Source: Scolanthus callimorphus
Taxonomy: Eukaryota > Cnidaria > Anthozoa > Actiniaria > Edwardsiidae
Assembly: GCA_033964015.1 (NCBI GenBank)
Contig: CM066912.1
Coordinates: 19,207,073 to 19,271,072, forward strand
DNA length: 64,000 bases
Direction of reading: 5' to 3'
The notes below the pieces were generated by a model. The model saw only the letters and a list, made by a program, of their open reading frames with translations. It was not told where the DNA came from and made no database searches. Shown in pieces: positions 22,293 to 34,401 of this stretch (positions within the stretch are counted from its first letter, which is position 1; every line of letters begins with the position of its first letter). The position numbers were made by a program, and so were the translations under genes.

Positions 22293-24741
22293 TCAGCGGA
22301 CTTCCAATGGAATCAAGTGTTGGATTGATCTTTGCAACATCGTTGTCCCTCTATGTCCCTCCTTAGTCAACACACTTATCTTGGCAGCTCTAACAACATT
22401 GTCTTTCCCATGCAACAACTCAGTAACTCGTGCTAACTTCCAGAGACATCGAGCTGTAGACTCATCCTTGAGTTTCGTACTATGTCGCTCTATGTCAATA
22501 ATGTCAGCAACGTTCCAAGCTGACTGATGATCCGTAACACCAGCTAATGAATGTGTAATCATAGGTGGGTGCTTGAGTAATTCCTCCTCGCTATCAGTAC
22601 CATCCTTAGTATTCAATACAATGGGCCACATATCCTCAGACTGTGAAAGAAATATTGGACCGTGCCACCATGTCATATCCTGAACAAGGTGGTCACTCGA
22701 ACAAGAACGGGATGGAATGTCAGCTGGATTCAAGATTCCAGCACAAAATCCCCAATGTTCAGTATCCGACAGCCTTCGAATCTCATCAACTCGACTTTGA
22801 ACATACTGTTTCCACGGCTTGTAGTTCTTGATCCAGCACAAAGCTGTATACGAATCCACCCAGTAATGTAAACTGTATTCCAGCGTTAACGACTTCAGAG
22901 CATACGTAATCGTAGAAACCAGTGTTGCTAATAATAGTGCTCCTAGCAACTCCAACCGCGGAATCGACTGTTTCTTCAGGGGGGCCACTTTGGTCTTAGA
23001 AGCAAGAAGTCTCACATCCACTCCCCCATCTTCATATTCCGTACACATGTAAACGACGGCAGCATATGCATCCTTAGAGGCATCACTAAATCCATGAATC
23101 TGATGACTAACTGGTTTTCTGTCTTGTTCAAAATAGCACCTAGCAACCCGAACACTCGCTAGTCTTTTCAGTTCCTCAGGAAGTTGGTTCTATTTCTTGA
23201 GCCATTCTCCTTCTAACGCATCGTCCCAGTCTGATTTCTTTACACACAATTCTTGGAACCAGACCTTAAGCATTACCGTAAAGGGACTTAGTAGACCTAA
23301 CGGGTCAAATACCTTAGCTGAAGCTCTTAACACAGATCTCTTTGTCGGAGGTAGTAACTTCACGTATGCAACAATGTCCGTAAAATCAAAATGAAAGTCA
23401 TCCTTACTAGTGTCCCAGTTGAGACCCAGGATTTTTGCATCTGGGTCAGTGACTTCCTGACCTGTCTCCTGGTTGATTTGATCCTGTAACTCACTAGTGC
23501 TGCTACTCCACTTCCTTAAGTTAAATCCTCCTTCCTTCATTATGTCCCTAGACTGCTTAAAGACACTGTAGGCTGATTCGATATCTCTCGCTCCTCCCGC
23601 AAACTCATCCACATACAATGAGTTGTTCAAAAGTTCAGCAATCTCTGCCTGTGAAGATTCATAATTCGCAAAATGATGCTGGAGAGTAGCATTCAGAATT
23701 GCGGGACTTGAGGTAAGTCCAAACACTAAACGACAAAATCGATATTGTACAATGTTAGGTCTGTTCGCATTAATATCCTCAATCCAAAGAAATCTGAGCT
23801 TATCTCGATCTGTAGGAGAAATTGAAATCTGGTGAAATGCTTTCTCTATATCCGCAGTTAACCCAATTGGGTATCCTCGAAACTTCGTTAATACATCAAA
23901 TACATGGGGGGTGAGGTTAGGCCCCTTATCGAGACAGTCATTGATGGATGCAGAATTCTTATCTGACTTGGCTGATCCATCGAAAACGACACGCAACTTG
24001 CTAGTCTGTCTGTCCTCCTTTAAAACCTCAAAATGTGACATGAAATGATTGTCTCCTACATAGTATTGATCCTCCGGTACAGGCTCAATTATCCCCGCTT
24101 CAACCTGTTGCTTGATGACATTGTCATATTCATTCAACAGTCCCTTATTGTTCTTCAATCGTGAATGTAAATGATTCAGTTTCTTAACACATGCAGCATG
24201 ATTGTCCTTAAGCATTGAGCAGTTGGATTTCCAGGGTAAGCTTGTTTCATATCGCTGCTCTTTCTCTTTAAAATGAATATCCCGTAAATTCTCATCCGGA
24301 CCATGCTGATCTTTGAAGCTCCCGGGGCTTCCCTCAGTGACTCTGAACTCAAAAATCGTTCCAAACATTCAGTTAGTTCATCTTTAGGTTCGCACGAATC
24401 CAGTGAAACCTCAGGGGGTTGCAACCCTGGTCTCTCAACAATAAGGTGATTATGCGTAGTCTTCAAAGACTCTCCTTCTATAGGTCCGCATAAAATCCAC
24501 CCAAACTTACTATATACTGCAACAGGTCCACTCTCTCCTCGAATTACATCATAAACAATAACATCATAATAATAGTCTGAACCGATTAAAATGTCAATTC
24601 TTGGTTGGTCTAAATCCAGAATAGTATCATCAGCAAGTTCCAAATCCTGTAGATGCGAGTAGTTAGACACATTGACCTTCGCTGACACTGATGAACAAAT
24701 CTTGGGAAAACACAATGCAGATATATCTAGTGCAGATATTT
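22293..24741 (-). pseudogene. pol: BEL Pol: RT, RNase H and remnant integrase
   Basis: From the insertion junction the frame gives the protease end (DILIGSDYYYDV), a frameshift near 24310-24370, then RT with LTADIEKAFHQISI and the active site YVDEFAGG. The usual second Asp of YVDD is replaced by Glu. A TAG at 23190-23192 lies in the connecting region. RNase H follows with DSYTALCWI and a HWGFCAGILNPADIPSR block. After VADIIDIERHSTKL the frame jumps near 22470 directly to the extreme integrase C-terminus (WKLARVTELLHG to IQHLIPLEV). The zinc finger and the entire catalytic core are missing, while the frame stays open. Confidence 0.88.
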
Positions 24742-27700
24742 CCAATACACTCCACCTGGGCCAACCCGTCAACTGCTGTGGCGACCCGTCAAATCGAAAG
24801 ACAGGTCGTCCCGCGTCCCGTTTTGAGTGTTTCGCTCTCGGGATCCGAAACGCGGGATCGCTTTACACCGGAAGTCAAATGTTCCTGCATCGCTGGGAAC
24901 GATTTGAGCTGGCCTGGTTACCGAGCATCTGACTACGATTTCGGCAGCGGTACGAGTGAGTGCCATGTTGTCAGTTCGTGACATTTCGTGCCAAATGGGC
25001 TTCAATTTTAATTTTTATCCAAACTAAAACCCTCGATTATTTACAATGTTATGGCACTGTTACAATTAAATATGTTTCTACCTTCGTTTGGCTTTAGAGA
25101 CCAAATTATTTCACGGTTATGGTTGTCAAGTGGTGTCAGTTCGTCGGCCATGTTTGTCAGGTCGTCCCACTCGTAAGTTTATATGGCCTTTCGTGAGTTC
25201 TGCTCTCGCCTTTAGTCACATTTCCCGGACTTAGTTGGTAGGTACGTTGAAAGAAACAAGAACGCATGTCCTTTGACGTTTAACTTCGTCCAAATGTGGT
25301 GTGCAAGTATATTTAAAGATGGTCTATTAATCTAAGTCATAGCATTTCAGCCTCGATGGTCTGCCCTTGAAGCCTTTTTTGTGTCAATAGTGACTGAATC
25401 AAACCTTTGACGAATAGATTTATTTACATTTTTTAACTTTATAAAATCTAAATGCCCTTCATACTATATTAACATATCACATTTTTCCTCGTTCTTAAAA
25501 AACATGCTCTTTTATAAACACTGTAACCGTGATGTGAAATTGTGTGAAAATATTGCACACATCAAGAAAGTACTTAGTGTTTTGCCAGACAATCACTATA
25601 CTAAATTTCAGCTTCCTTTGCTCTCTATAAGACTTTATTTTAAAATGAGGGTAACACATAATAGCAATGCTAATAAACTTTTGGCCCTCCCTAAAATACA
25701 TTATTACAATGAATAATGTGATCCATTGTAGTTTTTAGTTTACAGGGTTCAAACGCGTCCTGGATATCCTGGATTTGCATTTCCTTCCTGGAAAGTCCTG
25801 GAATTTTAACAAAAATCCTGGAAAACTCTGGGAAAAATGTTTCAACTCTAATGTGGTTGAAACAGTCAGTTTTGGGAATCAGATTTTAGGGTGTAAATTT
25901 TGACATGGGGGCATTTGTATCCAATAAAAACTCCCAGAAAAATGACTAAAAATATTTCCTTGAAAATCCTGGATTTTTTTCATTCAGAAAGTATACGAAC
26001 CCTGGGTTTCCAACATACCCTGCAGATTTTACAGGCATCAGTATTAAGATGAATTAAAAACACACTTGCTCGATTCATACATTACCTATAATCTCAAAAC
26101 TTTACAGGTGAAATGAACCTCAATGCTACAATTCATACTTTACAGATATGTTTCATATTTTCTCAATGATTTTACTTCACATTTCAAGAGTTTAGACTAA
26201 ACAAAATGGCAATAGAAACCACGATAGGGCCTATTGTGCACAGCGAAAGACTGTGTATAATTTATTTAACCACTTGACAATTACTTCCAGTTACATAGGG
26301 CAGTTCATGATTATCATAGACCACCCCTCCCCTCAATTTTCACGACATGGCAAATTTTGACCAATTGGCAAGGGGTATACCTCCAATCTCAAGTCTCATG
26401 ATACTTGCAGTTACATAGGGCAGTTCATGATTATCATAGACCACCTCTTCCCCTCAATTTTCATGACATGACACCAATTGGCAAGGGGTATACCTCCAGT
26501 CTCAAGTCCCATGGTACTTGCAGTTACATAGGGCAGTTCATGGTTATCATAGACCACCCTTCCCCCTAAATTTTCACGACATGGCAAATTTGGACCATTG
26601 GTCGCCAATTGGCAAGGGGTATACCTCCAATCTCAAGTCCCATGGTACTTGCAGTTACGTAGGGCAGTTCATGATTATCATAGACCACCCTTCCCCCTCA
26701 ATTTTCACATGGCAAATTTTGACCATTGGTCACCAATTGGCAAGGGGTATACCTCCAATCTCAAGTCCCATGGTACTTGCAGTTACATAGGGCAGTTCAT
26801 GATTATCATAGACCACCCCTCCCCTCAATTTTCACGACATGGCAAATTTTGACCATTGGTCGCCAATTGGCAAGGGGTATACCTCCAATCTCAAGTCCCA
26901 TGATACTTGCAGTTACATAGGGCAGTTCATGATTATCATAGACCACCTCTTCCCCTCAATTTTCACGATATGGCAAATTTTGACCATTGGTCGCCAATTG
27001 GCAAGGGGTATACCTCAAATCTCTAGTCCAATGGTACTTGCAGTTACATAGGGCAGTTCATGATTATCATAGACCACCCCTCCCCCTCAATTTTCACGAC
27101 ATGGCAAATTTTGACCATTGGTCACCAATTTGGCAAGGGGTATACCTCCAGTCTCAAGTCCCATGGTACTTGCAGTTACATAGGGCAGTTTATGGTTATC
27201 ATAGACCACCCCTCCCCCTCAATTTTCACGACATGGCAAATTTTGACCACTGGTCGCCAATTGGCAAGGGGTATACCTCCAATCTCAAGTCCCATGGTAC
27301 TTGCAGTTACATAGGGCAGTTCATGGTTATCATAGACCACCCCTCCCCTCAATTTTCACGACATGGCAAATTTTGACCATTGGTCGGTTATCATAGACCA
27401 CCCCTCCCCCTCAACTTTCACGACATGGCAAATTTTGACCATTGGTCGCCAATTGGCAAGGAGTATACCTCCAATCTCAAGTCCCATGGTACTTGCAGTT
27501 ACAAAGGGCAGTTCATGATTATCATTACATAGAGCAGTTCATGGTTATCATAGACCACCCCTCCCCCTCAATTTTCACGACATGGCAAATTTTGACCATT
27601 GGTCGCCAATTGGCAAGGGGTATACCTCCAGTCTCAAGTCCCATGGTACTTGCAGTTACATAGGGCAGTTCATGGTTATCATAGACCACCCCTCCCCCTC

Positions 27701-28540
27701 AATTTTCACGACATGGCAAATTTTGACCATTGGTCGCCAATTGGCAAGGGGTATACCTCCAGTCTCAAGTCCCATGGTACTTGCAGTTACATAGGGCAGT
27801 TCATGGTTATCATAGACCACCCCTCCCCCTCAATTTTCACGACATGGCAAATTTTGACCATTGGTCGCCAATTGGCAAGGGGTATACCTCCAGTCTCAAG
27901 TCCCATGGTACTTGCAGTTACATAGGGCAGTTCATGGTTATCATAGACCACCCCTCCCCCTCAATTTTCACGACATGGCAAATTTTGACCATTGGTCGGT
28001 TATCATAGACCACTCCTCCCCCTCAACTTTCACGACATGGCAAATTTTGACCATTGGTCGCCAATTGGCAAGGGGTATACCTCCAATCTCAAGTCCCATG
28101 GTACTTGCAGTTACATAGGGCAGTTCATGATTATCATAGACCGTCCCTCCCCCTCAACTTTCATGACATGGCAAATTTTGACCGTTGGTCGCCAATTGGC
28201 AAGGGGTATACCTCCAATCTCAAGTCGCATGGTACTTGCAGTTACATAGGGCAGTTCATGATTATCATAGACCACCCCTCCCCCTCAACTTTGTACTTGC
28301 AGTTATTTAGGGCATTTACCAAAGTACTTGACACCCTTCCACTGGAATATGCCCTTTCACATTTTCTTCGTTCTCAAAACGTGCCTATATGATCTGTTCA
28401 TGATTATCATCGACCACCCCTCCCCCTCAATACTTTCACCATAGGAAGAGTAATTATTCAGTTACATGCTGTCCACCTGGCTTCCGGTTTGTCCACCCGT
28501 CAAGGCCACTTGACCAATTGGCCCAGGTCGTGTGTATTGG
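24742..28540. mobile_element. 3.8-kb TIR insertion carrying a satellite
   Basis: The outer 23 bp (24742-24764 and 28518-28540) are inverted repeats matching at 20 positions: CCAATACAC, three variable bases, then ACCTGGGCCAA. The element separates BEL protease from RT. The exact junction is uncertain because 10-15 extra bases lie between the right repeat and the protease codons. The left third is unique-looking DNA with a degenerate TCCTGGAAA-type repeat at 25750-25990. The right half is a 131-bp satellite. No transposase was seen. Confidence 0.68.
26289..28310. repeat. 131-bp tandem satellite, about 15 units
   Basis: The unit begins AGTTACATAGGGCAGTTCAT and contains GACCACCCCTCCCC and CCAATTGGCAAGGGGTATAC. 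The period is 131 bp in the regular block (for example 27599, 27730, 27861). Several truncated units (near 27385, 27528, 27997 and 28300) show internal unequal exchange. The open frames spanning it are products of periodicity (131 is not a multiple of 3, so they cycle frames) and are not genes. Confidence 0.95.
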
Positions 28541-28551
28541 ACAACCCTCAT

Positions 28552-30103
28552 CTAGTGATCCATTCTTCCCATGTAAACAAATGTCAATCCGGTCACACTT
28601 TGCTTTTTGTACCTTTCATCGCCGAACGTATTCAAATGTAGCGTTTCCGTAGCAGCTGTCTTAGCCTGAAGATGAGACTTGAGATTGTCAGTAACATATG
28701 AACGCTGACTGCCGCTATCCAATAAAACTCGAGCAGTAATTTCTCCGCCACTCTCACTTGAAACTGTCACAGTCGCCGTTTGGAGAAGAACGGTCTTCTT
28801 TTCCTTATTGTGTGTTGTTGACGTCATTGTCTGTGTGGGCGTAGCCTCTGCTGGTTTCTCTGTCGTTTGCGCTTGATCCTCCTTCTTAGCAGGTTGTGAC
28901 CCTTCACTCTTCTGAAATCTGGAATTCGCTGTTTGAGATGTACAAATTGACTGGTGGTGATTTCCATTGCAGTGACGACACAGCCTTTTGCTCCTGCAAT
29001 CTCTAGCATTATGTGAGGTTCTGAGGCATCTAAAGCATCTTTTCTCCTCAATTAAAATGTATTTTCTCTTGTTTGGATCCTCCACTCTCTGACATGATGC
29101 AGAATAATGCTTGCTGTTGCAGTACACACACTGAACATCTGACTCTGAGCCTGTGAACAAGGCCTTAGCTGAGCCCCCGCTGATTCCCTGGGTTTTTCTC
29201 GTTGTTTGTTGTTCTCTGTTACTGTTAGATTCCGTTTTGATTCTCTCACTAGCTTCTCTCGCTCCAACCTCTCCCTTGATAAAACAGTTCTTCGATTTTC
29301 CATACGTCATTTTTGGCCCTTCTTGCTATCTGTAACTGGACGTCCTTTGAGATCTTCGTCATGATAATCGGTATCAATAGACTTCCGTACGACTCTGACG
29401 ATATTCCTAATGATTTGAGTCCTTGAATGTGTACACTGATTTGATCGTAAACAAATCTTAGAGTTGTCGATTTGTCATTCGTAGCCGCTTGCAGTTTTAA
29501 TAGTTCGTCCATGTCTGCAGCTATAATCTGCTGAGGTTTTCCGAACCTCTCCTTCAATAATTCGACCGCATTGTTGTAGTTGTCTTCCGTCAGTGAGAGC
29601 CCTTCAATCGCTCGAAACGCCGCTCCTTCGAGTACCGAGTTCAAGTAGTTGAACTTTTGAATCGTCGGTAGATGATCAACTGAATGGACTGAAGCGTTAA
29701 ATGAATCCCAAAACTTTGCCACTTAGTCTCCTCGGAACTTCCCCAGTGTTAATTTCGGTAACTTGGCTCTAGCATGTGCTTCTGCTTGATGACTCGGTGA
29801 CTCTTGGGCCTGAGCGACTGGCGGGGTTGTCGTTTCTTGTTGTGCTTTCGTGAATGAATCGCGAATCCTCTCTTTGCATTGAATTATCTTTGCAATAACA
29901 ACTTCTGACTCGTCAACTTCCTTCGCAATTTCATCTGGATGGCATAATTCAAGTATTTCCTTGTCAAGGTCGTTCAGTACTGCCAATTTGGCCTCTATTT
30001 GTTGCTTAATTACTTTCAGTCTTTCGTTCGCCATCCCATGTGCTTGAATTTCATTGCTTTCATTTGTCAGCTTGGTTACGACTCCTCTGTGAGCTCGGCA
30101 TAT
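28552..30103 (-). pseudogene. gag: BEL Gag and protease
   Basis: Starts near AHRGVVTKLTNE, the typical N-terminus of BEL gag. It continues through a DUF1759-like region (KFNYLNSVLEGAAFRAIEGL) with a TAA at 29723-29725 and a frameshift near 29250-29310. Then come zinc-knuckle cysteines (CVYCNSKHYSASC, CFRCLRTSHNARDC, CRHCNGNHHQSIC) and the aspartic protease motif VLLDSGSQRSYV. The frame ends at the TIR insertion. DUF1759 is normally the long N-terminal domain of this family. The true start codon is lost with the deleted leader. Confidence 0.85.
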
Positions 30104-30148
30104 CGCAATCATAATATTAGCATAATTTACATGAAAATGTCTGCAACA
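30104..30148 (-). repeat. 5' LTR remnant of the BEL element
   Basis: Only the first 45 of 123 bases remain before the sequence switches to gag. The rest of the LTR, the primer-binding site and the leader are deleted. The target duplication GCGAG follows at 30149-30153. Confidence 0.8.
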
Positions 30149-30570
30149 GCGAGGGCGATAGTCACCGCACACAAAACGCGCGGCTCTGCGTTGGATTTTC
30201 TCGACCTCTTGGGTTAACTGAGCTGTGTATGGGTCCCATGCGCTTAAAGCATATTCTTGAAACGGTCTTACTAGGCCAAAATAAGCATCTTGCTTTTGAT
30301 CGCGAGTATATGTCTAGAGATTGCGTCTGAAGAGGCCCACCAGCTTGCTCGCACGACACACGATGTCCTGCACGTGCCGATTCCGTCGTAAATCACAGGA
30401 ATTCGTGATGCCTAGGTACTTAGTGAGCTTGACAAATTCAAAAGGACAGTCCCCAAAGAAGTACAAGTGGGAGAAGTTATAACCAGTTCTTCTGGTAATC
30501 GTCATCATCTTGCATTTCCTGGGCGCAGAGTTCATGCAAGCATGGCTTTTCCCGCATTCTTTTGCGGCTT
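30149..30570 (-). mobile_element. LINE 3' fragment, upstream half (RT C-terminus)
   Basis: The minus strand encodes a CR1/jockey-type RT C-terminal segment: PRKCKMMTITRR, FVKLTKYLGITNSCDLRRNRH, ASKLVGLFRRNL, then a stop, and in another frame YFGLVRPFQEYALSAWDP and KIQRRAARFVCGDYRPR. It stops at the BEL target duplication and resumes at 22049. It is 5'-truncated near 30570, where the right inverted-repeat arm begins. A stop after RRNL and a frameshift show it is old. Confidence 0.78.
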
Positions 30571-31669
30571 CAACGTTATTTAAATTTTATCAAAATGTTA
30601 ACAGAAAACTTCAAACTGGACGCAGTGCAGGCAAAAAGTTTTATTTAACAGTTAAATAACTTCCATGCATTGTTTGCCCTTGTTGTGACCAAAGTTTACC
30701 GTTCAATAACACACCATTCTGGGACAATCTCGTTCCCAGAGCTCGCGTATCTTTTAGGTCAGCGCCAAGATACGGAGCTCTGGAATAATCATGCGACGAT
30801 TTTCATTGGCTCGTCATTCCTCTTTTCTGCCCATGCGCGCGATTTGAATTCGGAGGAAATCTAACAGAAAATATTTTTCACACAAGCATCACCTGTTGGG
30901 CGAAACATATTTCCGGTATCAAACGCTGCGCTTCAAAGTCTTTCCACTTGTAGATCTATTCTTATGAATTTTCGTAAGCATTTCGTAAGATCAATTTTCC
31001 AAAACTAGCGTTATAACACGACAAAATCATGCAACAAAAGTCTTGATTCTGAGGCAAATGTTCAGTTGTTGACAAAATTTGTCGCGCGCGCGCTGCTGAC
31101 GAAGATCACGCCACTTTCGATGTCAAGCAGAACGCGCGCTGTTTTGCTAAAACAAAACCTGCTCAAAACTTAGTGAAATATCTCAGTAATTCGTGTTTTT
31201 AAAGCTATTTTTGCCTGGTTTTATGACCACGACTGTAAAATGTGAAAAAGTCCTATAACATATTGAAGAACTGTGTGATAAATCCATGATTTTAGTAGCG
31301 GTCAAGGTCAAACGCATGCGCACTGAAGAGTACTCAGGTTTTGGGTATAAAAAATTGATTATTCCAGAGCCCTGTATCTTGCCGCTGGCTCAAAGATGCA
31401 CGGGCTCTGGGTACGAGATTGCATTCTGGGACTGAGTTGTAGGACACATACGCATGCGCAGTAGCTACTTCTAATGCTTGTGTGAGCCACGTACCTAACG
31501 GGTAGTGTGGAGAATCTTTCGACGATTGCGTTTGCAGTATTTATTTCATGCAACGTTCGTTTTAATGCCATAGGAAAAAATAAACAAAAAGAAAATACCC
31601 GGGTACCCTGTGGTTTTCTGGAGAAACAAAGAATACGGCCGTACGGCCACACCCTCCAACGGCGCGATT
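30571..31669. repeat. Right inverted-repeat arm with extra insert
   Basis: The blocks 30571-30715 and about 31430-31669 are reverse complements of 21052-20930 and 20920-20672. The intervening stretch of about 715 bp has no counterpart in the left arm and holds no gene. It may be an insertion in this arm or a deletion in the other. Confidence 0.7.
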
Positions 31670-31800
31670 GCAAACACCCCATATTGAAACACCCTCGGGC
31701 CAAGCTTCAAAACGGCATATGTCTCAAAAAGTCCCGCATGGGGGGAGGGTTTCACCCGCTGTCCCACGGACTACAGATAATCTTAGAACCACTAGAACCA

Positions 31801-32053
31801 GTATAGACTTTTTTCAAAAATGGCGGAAAATTGCATGGAAACGAGGCTGGATATATGAGCATACGTGGCAGCTGCCTAGGGAAGCCTTAGCTGGTGAATA
31901 GGGACCGATAAGAAAATCAGAAAACACTAGACATTGAACGGTTTTTCGGTCTCGATTCACCAGCTAAGGCTTCCCTGACCATCTGTAATGTATGCTATTT
32001 TTTCCAGCCTCGTTTCCATGCGACTTGCCGCTATTTTTGAAAAAGGTCTATAC
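31801..32053. mobile_element. 253-bp hairpin MITE with CCA duplication
   Basis: Two arms of about 100 bp are reverse complements. The ends are GTATAGAC/GTCTATAC-like, and both arms contain CATGGAAACGAGGCTGGA and AGCCTTAGCTGGTGAAT. CCA flanks both sides (31798-31800 and 32054-32056). The full-length symmetry means a single transcript would fold into a long hairpin. Confidence 0.82.
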
Positions 32054-32670
32054 CCACCTTGATCATCTGATTAAATTTGCCACTTTCATGCACTTTGCCT
32101 GGTCTTTGGCATTCTTTGTTAGCTCAGTCACAGAAACAGCTCTCTTATCACCCATTGTACGCAGGGAGTTAAATTCTCCATCAGTTGAAAAACCTAAAAT
32201 CAAAATGCAAATAGAAATTAAAACACAATATTATCATAATCATTGTTATTACAATGATATTTTCATTATAATATGTTTAATACTATTTTTTGTATGTCTA
32301 AAATTTTCAGCATGAAAAACCTCCCCCTCCATTCAAAATCTGTCAACATATCTGAGCAGTCAATAATTTATCAATTTGTAATGAAACCCGTGATATGCAT
32401 TTTCGGCTAAAGATTTTTAGCAACACTACTAAAAACTTAAACCCTACTGAAAATCCAAGTTCATGCACAAAGAAACTGCATTCCGCTGTTTAAATTCAAG
32501 CAGTGAGGTGCAGCCCCCTTCGAACAGTGATTCCAGAACACTTTGGCTAGGGTATTATCAAAATAATTTATCTCAATGGGCAATGTTTATGACGGCACTC
32601 ACAATACCCAATAGATTAATTAAAATACATATACTAATAATGTGATAAATGTCTACATCAAGACACCATC
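32054..32670. other. Non-coding, A/T rich
   Basis: No gene or structured repeat was recognised between the hairpin MITE and the degraded gene that follows. Confidence 0.4.
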
Positions 32671-32772
32671 TTATTTTTTTATCATTTGAGTCACACCAAC
32701 GTGGTCCATACCCTTAGCCAACCACCAGACCACTATTTCAGGTCTTGAGGTTTTAATTAGTGTAGGATTCTT

Positions 32773-34401
32773 ACCGACAACAACCATGCCTAAAGACTTC
32801 ATAGCAGCCTCAACTTCTAGCTCTAGTTCTCGGAGCTTAGCATCTGTTATGGACTTATATGGAAGGAATCTTACAGGAACCGCGTTTGGTTTTCTATTTC
32901 TTGATTCGTCTGCAATCATGAAGATCATTAGATGTGTAGCAGGTGTTCTTTTTTGTTGTGCAGGCCCTGTATATATGCTTGGAACTCAGGGAGTGTCAAC
33001 TTTCCTTTTCCTGACAAGTTAGCAGACTCAAAGCTCTGAAATTTAGTTGCTTTCTTGTGTAATTCTTCATAACCTATCAGATCCCAAGAGAGTTCCATCA
33101 CCATTGACTCTGAAGGGCGAGATCCTTCCAGAACGTTCTCATAATGTGCCTTTGTCTTTGAAGTTCATTCCTCCAAGAAGACCAGGTCATCTTTCAGCTC
33201 TTTAAGCAAGCTCTCGGTCTTCTCCCTTGAAAGTGTCTCAATTTTGTAGCACTATTACACCTCCTGCAATACTCCTTGTATAATTTTTGTAATTCCTTAG
33301 TGCCCAGATCCTCATCTCCTGACCATTCTTTCCTCATGCTTTGCATCAGTCCCTTTCTTGCATCAAAAGCATCTGCTTTTATCCAGCACCTTCCATTTTC
33401 ATTACTCTCCTTTGCTTTTCTAAGTGCTTCCATCTGTGAGAAAATATGTTGGAATTTTTTTTCAACTTTGTAGCAAGAAATGAATGAAAAGGAGATTGTC
33501 AATGACACAGACTTGAAAAAAAAACGATGGATAGCATCACTTAAATTTTTAGTGTTTTATTTGCAAAGTTTAAGCAGTGGTGTGGCAGATATCCCATGTA
33601 AACTTCACAACAGAAAGGTACTGCAAGAATTTCGTGACCGGTAATTCTACCTTGTAGAATCTTTATACATTGATCTTTTTGCATCCCAAAACAAAAGGAA
33701 AAAACATCAATAAACTTTTGTAATTCCAATCAAGGGGGAATTAAGCTGAATGGGGTAGGAGGATACTTTGTACACCAAGAATAGGACATGGTTTTCAAGC
33801 TATACTCTTTTATGCATGCTTTATGCACCATGATCATAGAATACCTTTACAAAACGCTCACCTGAACATCAACAGATCATGGAAACCTGTTTCTAAAATC
33901 CATTTCTGTATCTGGCGTATACCAATAGCAGTGATGTTGGTCTTGGCCTTTAAAAAATAAAAAAAGGTTAAATTAACAACGATACCTCATTCTTTCAGGT
34001 ATAAAATACGAACAAATATTTCATTCATTTCAATAGTATATAAAACGGGGTTCTCTATGCCAGTTGCTATCGTGATGACTCTAAAATTACACTTTGAACT
34101 GTTCATCGTCAGTTGCGTACTAAATCCCATGTCAGACAGCCTGTGCTAGCTTCAAACAAGTGTATACCGGTATTATGTTGTTGAAGAAGTATAGCCTTAA
34201 TTGCAAGCTGTTTTACCTTTAATGGGTCATAAATCCCAGGGATCTGGTGTTGCACCATTCTCTTAGCTGGTGTGATGCCATGGAAGGTTTCCATTTCTTT
34301 TGCAGTATTTTCTCCTTCTAGTGTCTCTCTGATTTCAGTAGCAGTTACATGAGTCCAAATGGTCGGCATGCTCAAAGCTGATAAGCTCTCCAAGTCTTCT
34401 C
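32773..34401 (-). pseudogene. Degraded multi-exon gene of a repeat family, unknown function
   Basis: Minus-strand coding blocks are bounded by good splice signals. About 34401-34217: acceptor TATTCTTCCAG, encoding ESLSALSMPTIWTHVTATEI, donor AAAG|GTAAAA. About 33437-33258: acceptor TTTTCTCACAG, donor GAG|GTGTAA. About 33160-32773: encoding ENVLEGSRPSESMVMELSWD and, after a frameshift at an A6 run near 32972, VPVRFLPYKSITDAKLREL, donor GTAAG. The frameshift argues for a pseudogene, although a sequencing error in the A run is possible. I recognise the style of a repeated cnidarian gene family but no named domain. Outer exons were not found. Confidence 0.45.

Larger units (their letters stand above)
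22050..30148 (-). mobile_element. BEL/Pao LTR retrotransposon, nested and internally deleted
   Basis: Read on the minus strand: a 5' LTR remnant (30148-30104), gag, protease, RT, RNase H, a truncated integrase, a polypurine-like CCCCGGGAG and the 3' LTR (22172-22050). The 5-bp direct repeat GCGAG (plus strand) flanks it at 22045-22049 and 30149-30153. The host sequence on both sides joins into one LINE reading frame. A 3.8-kb TIR insertion (24742-28540) splits it between protease and RT. It carries at least two premature stops, two frameshifts and an internal integrase deletion. Confidence 0.9.

Noticed and set aside
26411..28392. Many overlapping open frames with repeated peptide MVANWQGVYLQSQVPWYLQL
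   Set aside because: They follow the 131-bp satellite period, cycle through frames and have no independent coding signal.
20672..31669. LTR pair for the enclosed BEL element
   Set aside because: The two arms are inverted, not direct, and true LTRs with a GCGAG duplication were found further in.
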